DNA from: Streptomyces catenulae
GTDB taxonomy: Bacteria; Actinomycetota; Actinomycetes; Streptomycetales; Streptomycetaceae
DNA length: 64,000 nt
Assembly: GCF_000718015.1 (NCBI RefSeq)
Contig: NZ_JODY01000009.1
Location: 1-64,000 of the forward strand
Direction: 5' to 3'
The position numbers were made by a program, and so were the translations under genes. How positions within the stretch are numbered: the stretch's first letter is position 1; each line of letters starts with the position of its first letter. The notes under the pieces were generated by a model. That model had not been told where the DNA came from and did no database searches. It saw only the letters and a list, made by a program, of their open reading frames with translations. Positions 1 to 7,870 of the stretch are shown here, one piece after another.

Positions 1-45
1 GGGGAGGGGGCCGGGGCACTCCGGGCGGGGGACGCGGGGGTGCGG

Positions 46-1347
46 TCAGTTCCGGACGGGCAGACCGGCGCGCACCACATGGCGGGGTGCGGCGAGGACG
101 GACGGGTCGGCGAGCGGGTCGCCGTCCACCACGATCACATCGCCCGCGAAGCCGTGCGCCAGCCGACCCGCCGTGCGCTCCGTGCCGAGCAGCCGGGCGG
201 CGCCGGTGGTGGCGGTGCGGATCGCGTCCAGCGCGGGCAGTCCGGCTTCCCGCATCAGCGCGATCTCCCGGCCGATCGGCTCGACCGTCCCGCCGGACGA
301 GTCGGTGCCCGCCGCCAGCGGAACGCCCAGCTCGTGCGCGGTGCGGACGGCTTCCTTGAGGATCGGCAGATAGGTGCGGCCCCGCTCGTCCAGCACCGGG
401 TCCGGGTCGCCGACCATCCCGGCGATGGCGGTCAGCGTCGGCGTGAAGTACGTGCCGCGCCGCCGCATCTCCCGCAGCGTGCGCTCGCCGACGAACACGC
501 CGTGCTCCAGGGAGCGGATGCCCGCCCGCACCGCGTCGTCGCAGCCGCGCTCGCTGTAGCTGTGGCACAGCACGCCCTTGCCGCCGCGCCGCGCCGCCGC
601 CGTGATCTCGGAGAGCTGCTCGTACGAGTAGACCTGCGTCAGCGGGTCCTGCTCGGGCAGTCCGGCGCGTTCGTTGACCCGGGTCTTGACCACATCGGCG
701 CCGCGGGCGAGGTTGATCTCCACCACGCGGCGCAGCGCCTGCGCGGACCGTACGCCGTCGCGCAGCCGCGCGAGCGGGGTGAGGTCGGGGTCGGCGAGCA
801 CCGTGTCGCCCAGGTCGGGGGTGACGAAGATGCCCGCCGCCCGCAGCCGGGGCGCCTGCTGCGGTGCCTGGCGGGCCAACTCCCGTACCGCGATGTCCTG
901 GAAGAAGTTGGTCGAGCCGCTGCGCGCGCCGGTGGCGCCCTTGCGGACCGCGTCCTGCGCCTCGGTGGCGGTGTTGAGGTGGATGTGCGCGTCGATCAGG
1001 CCCGGCAGCACCCACCGGCCGTGCGCGTCCATCTTCGGGAGGCCCTTCGGCACGGCGGTACGGGAGCGGGCCCCGGCCGCCTGGACCACGCCGTCGCGGA
1101 TGACGACGACCGTGTCCTCGGTGACCTCACCGGTCGCCGGGTCGAGCAGGGTGCCGCCCTCGACGACGAGGTCGCCGGTGGGTCCGGCGCCGGTCCTCGG
1201 GCCGTGCCCGGAGTCCCGTGCGGGGGCGGCGACGGCGCCCGGCGCGGCGGAGAGGGCGGCGGCCGTTCCGGCGAGGGCGGCGGCCCCGGCAAGCACCCCG
1301 CGGCGGGTGACCCGGCTGGGCGGGGGCGGCACGTTCTCGACACACAT
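46..1347 (-). CDS. Tat-exported amidohydrolase family protein
   Basis: Metal-dependent amidohydrolase of the imidazolonepropionase/prolidase-like group, 433 residues. The N-terminus has a twin-arginine signal (VTRRGVLAG followed by an Ala-rich hydrophobic stretch ending AVAAPA), so the enzyme is probably folded in the cytoplasm with its metal and exported by Tat. The barrel starts with the metal motif GLIDAHIHL, and the later SLEHGVF and AAGTDSSG segments match the expected His and Asp ligands. The ATG at 1347 is chosen because GAAGGAG lies just upstream and the signal peptide starts there; the reading frame stays open further upstream to 1638. The substrate cannot be told from sequence. The gene stands alone, tail to the window edge, with operator-like palindromes upstream. 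Confidence 0.85.
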   Translation of the reverse strand: MCVENVPPPPSRVTRRGVLAGAAALAGTAAALSAAPGAVAAPARDSGHGPRTGAGPTGDLVVEGGTLLDPATGEVTEDTVVVIRDGVVQAAGARSRTAVPKGLPKMDAHGRWVLPGLIDAHIHLNTATEAQDAVRKGATGARSGSTNFFQDIAVRELARQAPQQAPRLRAAGIFVTPDLGDTVLADPDLTPLARLRDGVRSAQALRRVVEINLARGADVVKTRVNERAGLPEQDPLTQVYSYEQLSEITAAARRGGKGVLCHSYSERGCDDAVRAGIRSLEHGVFVGERTLREMRRRGTYFTPTLTAIAGMVGDPDPVLDERGRTYLPILKEAVRTAHELGVPLAAGTDSSGGTVEPIGREIALMREAGLPALDAIRTATTGAARLLGTERTAGRLAHGFAGDVIVVDGDPLADPSVLAAPRHVVRAGLPVRN

Positions 1348-1406
1348 GGCGGGCTCCTTCGGACGTTCTCGGCCGGAAACCGGCCGACCGGTCAACGGAC
1401 GCCCAA

Positions 1407-1526
1407 TTGGTATACCAAAGCGGTGGGGCGCGACAAGGCCCGTCGCCCGGGAGATCAAGGGAACGGTGTGGCGTCGGTCGCATGGGCGGGGAGCCCCGTA
1501 CCGCCGGGCGCGGAATTTGGTATGCC
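1407..1526. promoter_or_regulatory. Operator-like palindrome TTGGTATACCAA and a second copy
   Basis: A perfect 12-bp palindrome TTGGTATACCAA sits at 1407-1418, 60 bp upstream of the amidohydrolase start. A second near copy, TTGGTATGCC, lies at 1517-1526, about ten helical turns away. The TGGT-N-ACCA form is typical of GntR-family (FadR/FCD) operators. No GntR gene is present in the window, so the regulator would act from elsewhere. The assignment to a family is inference. Confidence 0.5.
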
Positions 1527-1634
1527 GACGGCACGGACCGGGGCCACCCCGTCCGGGTACGCCGGGGCGGACCGGGCGCGGCTCCGCCGCCCGGCCCCCG
1601 GTCCGCGCTCCGCCGGGCGCCCCGCCCGGCCCGC

Positions 1635-2273
1635 TCACGGCAGCAGCCGCTGCTCCTTCGCCACCGCCACCGCACCGGCACGGGTCTCCACGCCGAGCTT
1701 GTCGTAGATCCGGCCCAGATGGGTCTTGACCGTGGCCTCGCTGATGAACAGCGCCTTGGCGATGGAGCGGTTGCCCAGCCCCTGCGCGAGCTGCGCCAGG
1801 ATGTCCCGCTCCCGGTCGGTCAGGGCCGGACGCGGCCGCCGCATTTGGGCCATCACCCGCCCGGCGACCGGCGCCGACAGCGCGGTCCGGCCCTGCGCCG
1901 CCGCCCGGATCGCCGCGAACAGCTCCTCGGGCCGCTCCGCCTTCAGCAGATAACCGGTCGCCCCCGCCTCGATCGCCCGGGTGATGTCCGCGTCCGTGTC
2001 GTACGTCGTCAGCACCAGCACATGCGGCACCGGACCCGCGGCCGTCAGCCGCCGGGTGGTCTCCACCCCGTCGATGCCCTCACCGAGCTGGAGATCCATC
2101 AGCACCACGTCCGGGCGGACCTTTGCGGCCAGCGCGAGGGTCTCCTCGCCGGTGCCCGCCTCGCCGACGACCTCGATGCCCGGCGCGCTGTCCAGCAACG
2201 CCAGCAACCCGGCCCGGACGACCGCGTGGTCGTCGCAGAGCAGGATCCGGACCGGGGGAGGGGTGGTGTTCAC
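1635..2273 (-). CDS. senR: NarL/LuxR-type response regulator, probable SenR
   Basis: Two-component response regulator, 212 residues. The receiver domain (about 8-125) has the acidic pocket CDDH and the phospho-acceptor D60 in VVLMDLQ. A LuxR-type helix-turn-helix follows (about 148-205; LTDRERDILAQLAQGLGNRSIAKALFISEATVKTHL). Its ATG overlaps the stop of the kinase gene by four bases (ATGA), so the two are translationally coupled. The arrangement kinase-regulator divergent from an hbpS-like gene is that of the SenS-SenR-HbpS system of streptomycetes, in which SenR activates redox-defence genes. The SenR name therefore rests on gene order as well as family. Confidence 0.85.
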   Translation of the reverse strand: MNTTPPPVRILLCDDHAVVRAGLLALLDSAPGIEVVGEAGTGEETLALAAKVRPDVVLMDLQLGEGIDGVETTRRLTAAGPVPHVLVLTTYDTDADITRAIEAGATGYLLKAERPEELFAAIRAAAQGRTALSAPVAGRVMAQMRRPRPALTDRERDILAQLAQGLGNRSIAKALFISEATVKTHLGRIYDKLGVETRAGAVAVAKEQRLLP

Positions 2274-3571
2274 TGCGGCTGCTCCAAGGGGATCGCGGCG
2301 GTCAGCACGGCGCCCTCGCCGGGCGCCGACTCGATGGTGAGGGTCCCGCCGAGCTGGCGGACCCGGGCCCGGATCGCCGGGACGCCGTGCCCGCGCACCC
2401 CGGACGGCACCTCCGGCAGCGCCGCCGGATCGAAACCGCGGCCGTCGTCGGCGACGTCCAGCACCACCTGGTCGTCCAGAACGGTCAGGGTGAGCGCGGC
2501 GGTGGTCGCGTCCGCGTGCTCGCGGACGTTGGCCAGCGCGCCCTGCGCGATCCGCAGCAGCGCCGACCGCACCGGATCCGGCAGCTCCACCCCGCCCGGA
2601 TCGTCGATGTGCACCCGGACCGTCAACCGGTCGTCGCCGCTCCGCTCCGCCAGCGCCCGCAGCGCCTGCGGCAGCCCGCCGCCGCGCGCCAGATCCGCCG
2701 GGGCCAGATCGTGGACGAAGCGCCGCGCCTCGGTCAGATTGTGCTCGGCGATCGACGCCGCCGTACGGACGTGCCCACGGGCCTTCGCCGGATCCGCCTC
2801 CCAGGTGCGGTCCGCCGCCTGGAGCAGCATCCGCTGGCTGGACAGGCCCTGGGCCAGCGAGTCATGGATCTCCATCGACAGCCGCTGCCGCTCGGCGAGG
2901 GTGCCCGCCCGCCGCTCCGCCGCCGCCAGCTCCCGCCGGGTGCGGATCAGATCGTCGATCAACGCCCGCTGCCGCGCCGCCTGCCGCTGCATCTGCGTGA
3001 AGACCGACGTGGCGAACGCGGCGACCGCCGCCGGGCCGATCACCAGATCCAGGTCGAACCGCTGCGCCAGCGTCAACTGCGCGAGGATCACGAACACCGT
3101 CAGTACGGTGACCAGCGCATACGCGGCGGGCGGCGGCAGGGTGCGCAGCGCCGCGTAGAAGAGCGGCACCGCCACCCACGCGAAGCTCGGCGCCCGCTCC
3201 ACCAGCACCGCCCACGTCACGACGACCGCGCCCAGCCACACCAGCCGCCGCACCGGCGGCCACGGCACCCGCGCGCCCGGCGGCAGCAGCGGCACCGCGG
3301 GCCCGCCCCGCCAGGACCCGGCGACGTAGAGCAGCGCCAGCACCACGGCCAGCGCCAGCACCCACGGCGCGCGCGGTTCGCCGCCGTGGCGCTGGACGAA
3401 CCGCGCCATCGACGAGCCGAGCAGCAGGAAGAACGTCACATGGAGGACGGCCACCAGCCGCCGGGCGTCCGGTTCGCCGTCCGGAACCTGCTCATCCGCG
3501 CACACCGCACACCGCCTTCCTGCCGCCGGGCACCCGTCCGACCTGCGCGGACGCGCGACGGACCCTCCCAT
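2270..3571 (-). CDS. senS: Membrane sensor histidine kinase, probable SenS
   Basis: Sensor kinase of the NarL/DesK class (HisKA_3), about 433 residues. The N-terminal half holds about five hydrophobic segments, followed by a coiled segment (TRRELAAAERRAGTLAERQRLSMEIHDSLAQGLS) carrying the phospho-accepting His in the H-box, then an HATPase_c domain with DVADDGRGFD and the GHGVPAIRARV box. The start is uncertain: ATG 3571 has GGGGG at a good distance, while an in-frame ATG at 3601 is poorer. In the SenS/SenR family the extracellular haem protein HbpS modulates the kinase, and here the divergent neighbour is HbpS-like. The senS name is by gene order and domain match. Confidence 0.83.
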   Translation of the reverse strand: MGGSVARPRRSDGCPAAGRRCAVCADEQVPDGEPDARRLVAVLHVTFFLLLGSSMARFVQRHGGEPRAPWVLALAVVLALLYVAGSWRGGPAVPLLPPGARVPWPPVRRLVWLGAVVVTWAVLVERAPSFAWVAVPLFYAALRTLPPPAAYALVTVLTVFVILAQLTLAQRFDLDLVIGPAAVAAFATSVFTQMQRQAARQRALIDDLIRTRRELAAAERRAGTLAERQRLSMEIHDSLAQGLSSQRMLLQAADRTWEADPAKARGHVRTAASIAEHNLTEARRFVHDLAPADLARGGGLPQALRALAERSGDDRLTVRVHIDDPGGVELPDPVRSALLRIAQGALANVREHADATTAALTLTVLDDQVVLDVADDGRGFDPAALPEVPSGVRGHGVPAIRARVRQLGGTLTIESAPGEGAVLTAAIPLEQPQ

Positions 3572-3793
3572 TGTTCCCCCGCCCCGGGCCCCGGGGGTCA
3601 TCCGATCGGTTGACCCCCGCCTCCACCGACCCGCCCGCGGGGCCGAGCCGGTACGACGACGGGCCGGGCCCGGGGCCGGACCCAGGATGGAGAACGGAAG
3701 CGGGGGACCGGCCCGGTGACACCCGGCGCCCCACGGCCCCGCTCCCGCCCCGGCCCACCGCCAACTCGGCTTTTACGCAACGGAGTGGAACCC

Positions 3794-4348
3794 ATGAAGC
3801 ACGTCAAGAAGGTCTCCCGGCGCACCCGCGTCGTCACCGGCGGCCTGGCCGTCGCCCTCCTCGTCGGCGGCGCCGGTGCCTGGTCCGCCAGCGCCTCCAC
3901 CCCGGCCACCAAGCCCGTCAAGTCCGCCGCGGCGGACGCGAACCTCACGCACTCCACCCATCTAACCGTCGGCGCCGCCACCAAGGCCGCCCAGGCCGCC
4001 CTGCATGCCGCGGAGAAGGACGGCCAGAAGGTCTCCGTCGCCGTCGTGGACCGCAACGGCAACACCCTCGTCACCCTGCGCGGCGACGGCGCCGGTCCGC
4101 AGTCCTACGAGTCCGCGGTCAAGAAGGCGTACACCGCCGTCTCCTGGAACGCCCCCACCTCCGAGCTGGTCAAGCGCCTGGCGAACGCCCCGACGCTGAA
4201 GGACATCCCCGGCACCCTCTTCCTCGCCGGTGGCGCCCCGGTCGCCGCCGAGGGTGCGCCGGTCGCCGGGATCGGCGTCGCCGGTGCCCCCTCCGGCGAC
4301 CAGGACGAGACCTTCGCGCAGGCGGGCGCCGCCGCGCTGGCCAAGTAG
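3794..4348 (+). CDS. hbpS: Secreted haem-binding protein HbpS-like (GlcG/DUF336)
   Basis: Exported GlcG/HbpS-family protein of 184 residues. A basic N-terminus (MKHVKKVSRRTR) leads into a hydrophobic core and an Ala-Ser cleavage region near residue 35. The mature part is one GlcG/DUF336 domain containing the typical KVSVAVVDRNGN, DGAGPQSYESAVKKAYTAV and GVAGAPSGDQDE segments. ATG 3794 is chosen from GGAGTGG six bases upstream and the signal peptide. In Streptomyces reticuli HbpS binds haem and iron, assembles as an octamer and controls autophosphorylation of SenS. The divergent sensor kinase here supports the same role. Haem ligands cannot be assigned without an alignment. Confidence 0.82.
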   Translation: MKHVKKVSRRTRVVTGGLAVALLVGGAGAWSASASTPATKPVKSAAADANLTHSTHLTVGAATKAAQAALHAAEKDGQKVSVAVVDRNGNTLVTLRGDGAGPQSYESAVKKAYTAVSWNAPTSELVKRLANAPTLKDIPGTLFLAGGAPVAAEGAPVAGIGVAGAPSGDQDETFAQAGAAALAK

Positions 4349-4533
4349 GGCCGATGACCCCCGGCCGTACGGCCGCCCGGACCCCGGCGGCGCACCCCGT
4401 CCCCCGCACGGTGCGCCGCCGGTTCCCCTTCGCCGCCCTGCGCGCGGGGCTCGGGATCGCGGTCCGTACGAAGGCGGCCACCACCCTGTCGGTGCTGCGT
4501 ACCCGCACGTTCCGCAGTTCAAGGAGCACCCCG

Positions 4534-5130
4534 ATGCACGCCCTCGACCACGCCCTCCTGGACGCCGCCGCCCGCGGCGACGCCGACGCCGTCCGCACCG
4601 CCCTCACCGGGGGCGCCACGGTGGACGCCCGCGACGCGCACCGCCGCACCCCGCTGCTGCTGGCCGCGCTCGGCGACCATGTCGCAGCCGCCGGGGCGCT
4701 GGTCGCCGCCGGTGCCGACCCTGACGCCCAGGACGACCGGGACGACAGCCCCTGGCTGGTCACCGGCGTCACCGGCAGCGTCGCCATGCTCCGCGCCCTG
4801 CTCCCCGCCCGGCCCGATGTGACGGTGACCAACCGCTTCGGTGGCACCGCCCTCATCCCGGCGAGCGAACGCGGCCATGTCGACTACGTCCGTACCGTGC
4901 TGCGCGAGACCGACACCGACGTCGACCACGTCAACCGGCTCGGCTGGACCGCCCTCCTGGAGGCCGTCATCCTCGGCGACGGCGGCCGCGACCACCAGGA
5001 GATCGTCGAGCTGCTGCTCACCGCGGGGGCCACCGCGGACCTCGCCGACGGGGAGGGCGTCACCCCGCTCGCCCACGCCGAACGGCGCGGCGCCACCGCG
5101 ATCGCCGCGCTGCTGCGGGCCGTCCGATGA
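4534..5130 (+). CDS. Ankyrin repeat protein
   Basis: A 198-residue soluble protein made of about five ankyrin repeats (for example LLDAAARGDADAVRTALTGG, then repeats with the DARDAHRRTPLLLAA, NRFGGTALIPASERGH and NRLGWTALLEAVILG consensus). It has no signal peptide. AAGGAG lies eight bases before the ATG. The gene follows hbpS after 185 bp and overlaps the next gene by ATGA, so it is cotranscribed with the lipoprotein. Small bacterial ankyrin proteins next to haem or peroxide-defence genes (for example AnkB beside catalase in Pseudomonas) support redox enzymes; a similar role here is inference only. Confidence 0.82.
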   Translation: MHALDHALLDAAARGDADAVRTALTGGATVDARDAHRRTPLLLAALGDHVAAAGALVAAGADPDAQDDRDDSPWLVTGVTGSVAMLRALLPARPDVTVTNRFGGTALIPASERGHVDYVRTVLRETDTDVDHVNRLGWTALLEAVILGDGGRDHQEIVELLLTAGATADLADGEGVTPLAHAERRGATAIAALLRAVR

Positions 5131-6221
5131 GGCGCACCGCCCTCGGCGGGCTCGCCGCCGCCGTCCTGCTGCTCACCGGCTGCGCGTCCCAGGGCGTGCG
5201 GGCCGCCGCACCGACGGCCGGACCCGCCGCCCCCGCCCCGTCCGGCCGCACCCCGCACGGCACGCTTCTGGTCACCGACTTCGGCGCGGACACCGTCACC
5301 TTCGTCGACCCGCGGCGCGGCGCCTTCGACTCGGTACGCGTCGGCACCGCCCCGTACGGGCTCGCCGTCGGCGACGACGGCCGGGCCTGGGTCGCCACCG
5401 CCGAGGGCGTCGCCGTCGTCGACACCGCCACCCGCGAGCGGATCACCCGCATCCCGTACCGCACGGCGGGGATCGGCGCGCCGGTGCACGGCGAGTACCG
5501 CGGCGGCGGTATGGGCATCGCCCTCGCCCCCGACGGCCGTCAGGTCTACGTCGGCGTCAACCGGCCCGGCACCACCGGCACCGTCGAGGTGATCGACACC
5601 CGCACCCTGAAGTCCACCGGCACCGCCGAGGTGGGCCGCCGCCCCTTCGACGTGGACGTCGCCCCCGACGGCCGCGCCGTCTACGCCACCGACCACGACT
5701 CCTTCGATGTGACGGTGGTGACCCCCGGCTCGCTGCGCACCCGGCGGATCGAGGTCGCCCCCTACGGGACCGAGGGCGGGCTCGGCTCCTGGCTCAAACC
5801 GCACCACGCCGCGGTCCGGCCGTCCGACGGGAAGCTGCTGCTGCCGTTCGAGGGGGAGAAGTTGGTCGTCCTCGACCCGGTGACGGGCCGCTCCCGCATC
5901 GAGCGGATGACCGCCCGCACCCACCAGCACGGCGCCACCGTCACCCCGGACGGCACGCTGTTCGTCGTCGGCACGGGGGCGGTCGGGGAGGACAACGGCC
6001 CGTCGCTGACCGTACGGGCGCCCGGCGGCCGGGAGCGGGTGATCGCACTGGACGGCCCGCACGAGGACGTCGCCGTCACCCCCGACGGCCGCACCGCGTA
6101 TGTGACCGGCGGTTTCACCCGGGACGGCTACTGGAACGGCATCTCCGTCGTGGACGTCGCCTCCGGCACCGTGCACCGGCTGGCCGCGGGGCAGCGGCCG
6201 CTGGACATCGCCGTGCTGTGA
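5127..6221 (+). CDS. YncE-like beta-propeller lipoprotein
   Basis: Lipoprotein of 364 residues. The signal peptide ends in the lipobox LLTGCAS with the lipidated Cys at about 20, so it is anchored to the outer face of the membrane. The body consists of repeated YVTN/YncE-type blades (VGTAPYGLAVGDDGRAWVA, RPFDVDVAPDGRAVYATDHDS, EDVAVTPDGRTAYVTGG, RPLDIAVL), predicting a seven-bladed propeller. The start overlaps the ankyrin gene stop (ATGA). Such propellers usually bind partners or surface polymers; the ligand is unknown. Grouping with hbpS and the ankyrin gene suggests one redox or haem-related envelope operon, by inference. Confidence 0.8.
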   Translation: MRRTALGGLAAAVLLLTGCASQGVRAAAPTAGPAAPAPSGRTPHGTLLVTDFGADTVTFVDPRRGAFDSVRVGTAPYGLAVGDDGRAWVATAEGVAVVDTATRERITRIPYRTAGIGAPVHGEYRGGGMGIALAPDGRQVYVGVNRPGTTGTVEVIDTRTLKSTGTAEVGRRPFDVDVAPDGRAVYATDHDSFDVTVVTPGSLRTRRIEVAPYGTEGGLGSWLKPHHAAVRPSDGKLLLPFEGEKLVVLDPVTGRSRIERMTARTHQHGATVTPDGTLFVVGTGAVGEDNGPSLTVRAPGGRERVIALDGPHEDVAVTPDGRTAYVTGGFTRDGYWNGISVVDVASGTVHRLAAGQRPLDIAVL

Positions 6222-6239
6222 GCGGCGGACGGGCGCGGA

Positions 6240-6259
6240 CCCGGCCCGCCGGGGCCGGG
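6240..6259 (+). terminator. GC hairpin after the lipoprotein gene
   Basis: CCCGGCCC at 6240-6247 pairs with GGGCCGGG at 6252-6259 across a four-base loop, 18 bp after the stop codon. There is no T-run, as is common for streptomycete terminators. Confidence 0.4.
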
Positions 6260-6339
6260 CCGCGACGGTTTCCGTCGTCCGCGGGTGTCTTCCCGGTGAA
6301 CCCTTGACGCCGCGCCGGACCGGGCTGTTGGATCCCCCG

Positions 6340-6359
6340 TATTGGGCACGCAACCAATA
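6340..6359. promoter_or_regulatory. Inverted repeat TATTGG-N8-CCAATA before the permease operon
   Basis: Six-base perfect arms TATTGG and CCAATA with an eight-base spacer lie 35 bp upstream of the NCS1 permease start, where an operator or activator site would be expected. No regulator gene is adjacent. Confidence 0.35.
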
Positions 6360-6394
6360 GCGCTGGTGCTGTTGGTGCTTCTTGGGAGGACGCC

Positions 6395-7816
6395 ATGGCG
6401 ACCAGAGACCTGACGGCCACCGCCGGGGGACCCGCGGCCACCACCGCGGAGCGGGCCGGACAACTGGAAGCCCACGGCATCGACCACATCCCCGACGCCG
6501 AACGCCACGGCCGCCCCCGGGAGCTGTTCGCCGTCTGGGCGGCACCCAACGTCAGCTATCTCAGCCTCGTCGTCGGCGCCACGCTCGTCCTCACGGGCCT
6601 CACGCTCGGCCAGGCGCTCGCGGTCATCGCGGTCGGCAACCTCCTGTGGATCCTCACCGGCGTCCTCGCCGTCAGCGGCCCCGCCGCCGGTACCACCGGC
6701 TCGGTCGTCTCCCGCGCGATGTACGGCGTCCGCGGCAACAAGGCGGTCATCGCCCTCACCGGCTGGCTGATCTCCGCCGCCTACCTTGCGCTCAACTGGT
6801 CCGCCGCCTCCGTCGCCGGAATCGGACTCGCCGCACAACTCGGCGCCCCCGGCGGCCCGGTGCTCGACGTCGCGATCATCTGCGCCGTCGCCGCCGCCAC
6901 CCTCGTCGTCGCCGTCTACGGCCACGCCACCATCGTCCGGCTCTACGCCGTCCTCAGCATCGCCCTCACCCTCGTCTTCGTGGTGGTCGGCGGCTACGTC
7001 CTCGCCCACACCGACTGGTCCTACCGGCCCGCCCACGCCCTGCACGGCGGCGCCCTGTGGACGGCCCTCGCCGGCGGCTTCGCCCTCATCGCCTCCACCC
7101 CGCTCTCGTACGGCAACAGCCCCGACCTGGCGCGCTATCTGCCGCGCGACAGCAGCCCGGTGGCGGTGGCCGGATGGACCGCGCTCGGCGCCTATCTGCC
7201 GAGCGTCCTCTTCACCGCCCTCGGCGCGCTCGCCGCCACCGGCCTCGACATGAGCGATCCGCAGCGCGCGCTGGAGGGCATCCTGCCGCCGTGGTTCGTC
7301 CCGGTCTTCGTCACCGCGGTCATCTGCAACACCGTCGCCAACAACGGCCTGACCGCCTACAGCGCGGGCCTCACCCTCCAGTCGATCGGCGTCCGCCTCG
7401 GCCGCGTCCCCGCCGTCCTGATCATCGGCGTCCTCGCCACCGCCATGACGCTCTACGCCCTCCTCGTCTTCGACTTCCTGACGAGCGTCAACACCATGCT
7501 GGAACTGGTCGTGGTCGTCACCGGACCGGCCGTCGGCGTCTACGTCGCCGACATCGCCGTCCGCCGCAACCGCTACGACGGCCCCGCCCTCCTCGACGAG
7601 AGCCGCACCAGCCCGTTCTGGTACGACGGCGGCGTCCACCGCGCGGGCGTGGCGGCGTTCCTCGCCGGATCCGTCGCCGCGGTCCTCGCCGTCCGCACCA
7701 GCTTCTGGACCGGCCCGGTCGCCGCGCTCTGCGGCGACGCCAACCTCTCCCTCCTCGCCGGACTGCTGGTCTCCGCCGCCGTCCACGCGGCCCTCGGCCG
7801 CCCCCGCGCCGCCTGA
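6395..7816 (+). CDS. NCS1-family nucleobase/cation symporter
   Basis: Integral membrane transporter of 473 residues with about twelve hydrophobic helices, of the NCS1 family (cytosine permease, allantoin and hydantoin carriers). Family features include the N-terminal helix ELFAVWAAPNVSYLSLVVGA, the GSVVSRAMYGVRGN segment of TM3, and the NNGLTAYSAGLTLQSIGVRL loop. GGGAGG precedes the ATG at good distance. It is the first gene of a tight three-gene unit with two hydrolases, which suggests it imports the compound they degrade, likely a nucleobase-, hydantoin- or amide-like nitrogen source. The substrate is not deducible. Confidence 0.85.
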   Translation: MATRDLTATAGGPAATTAERAGQLEAHGIDHIPDAERHGRPRELFAVWAAPNVSYLSLVVGATLVLTGLTLGQALAVIAVGNLLWILTGVLAVSGPAAGTTGSVVSRAMYGVRGNKAVIALTGWLISAAYLALNWSAASVAGIGLAAQLGAPGGPVLDVAIICAVAAATLVVAVYGHATIVRLYAVLSIALTLVFVVVGGYVLAHTDWSYRPAHALHGGALWTALAGGFALIASTPLSYGNSPDLARYLPRDSSPVAVAGWTALGAYLPSVLFTALGALAATGLDMSDPQRALEGILPPWFVPVFVTAVICNTVANNGLTAYSAGLTLQSIGVRLGRVPAVLIIGVLATAMTLYALLVFDFLTSVNTMLELVVVVTGPAVGVYVADIAVRRNRYDGPALLDESRTSPFWYDGGVHRAGVAAFLAGSVAAVLAVRTSFWTGPVAALCGDANLSLLAGLLVSAAVHAALGRPRAA

Positions 7817-7824
7817 CCACCGAC

Positions 7825-7862
7825 CCGCACCACCCACGAGAAGCCGCACCACCCACGAGAAG
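7825..7862 (+). repeat. Perfect 19-bp tandem duplication
   Basis: CCGCACCACCCACGAGAAG occurs twice with no gap (7825-7843 and 7844-7862) in the short spacer between the permease and the next gene. The second copy runs directly into the ribosome binding site GAAGG, so the duplication duplicates part of the translation initiation region. Confidence 0.9.
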
Positions 7863-7870
7863 AAGGCCCC

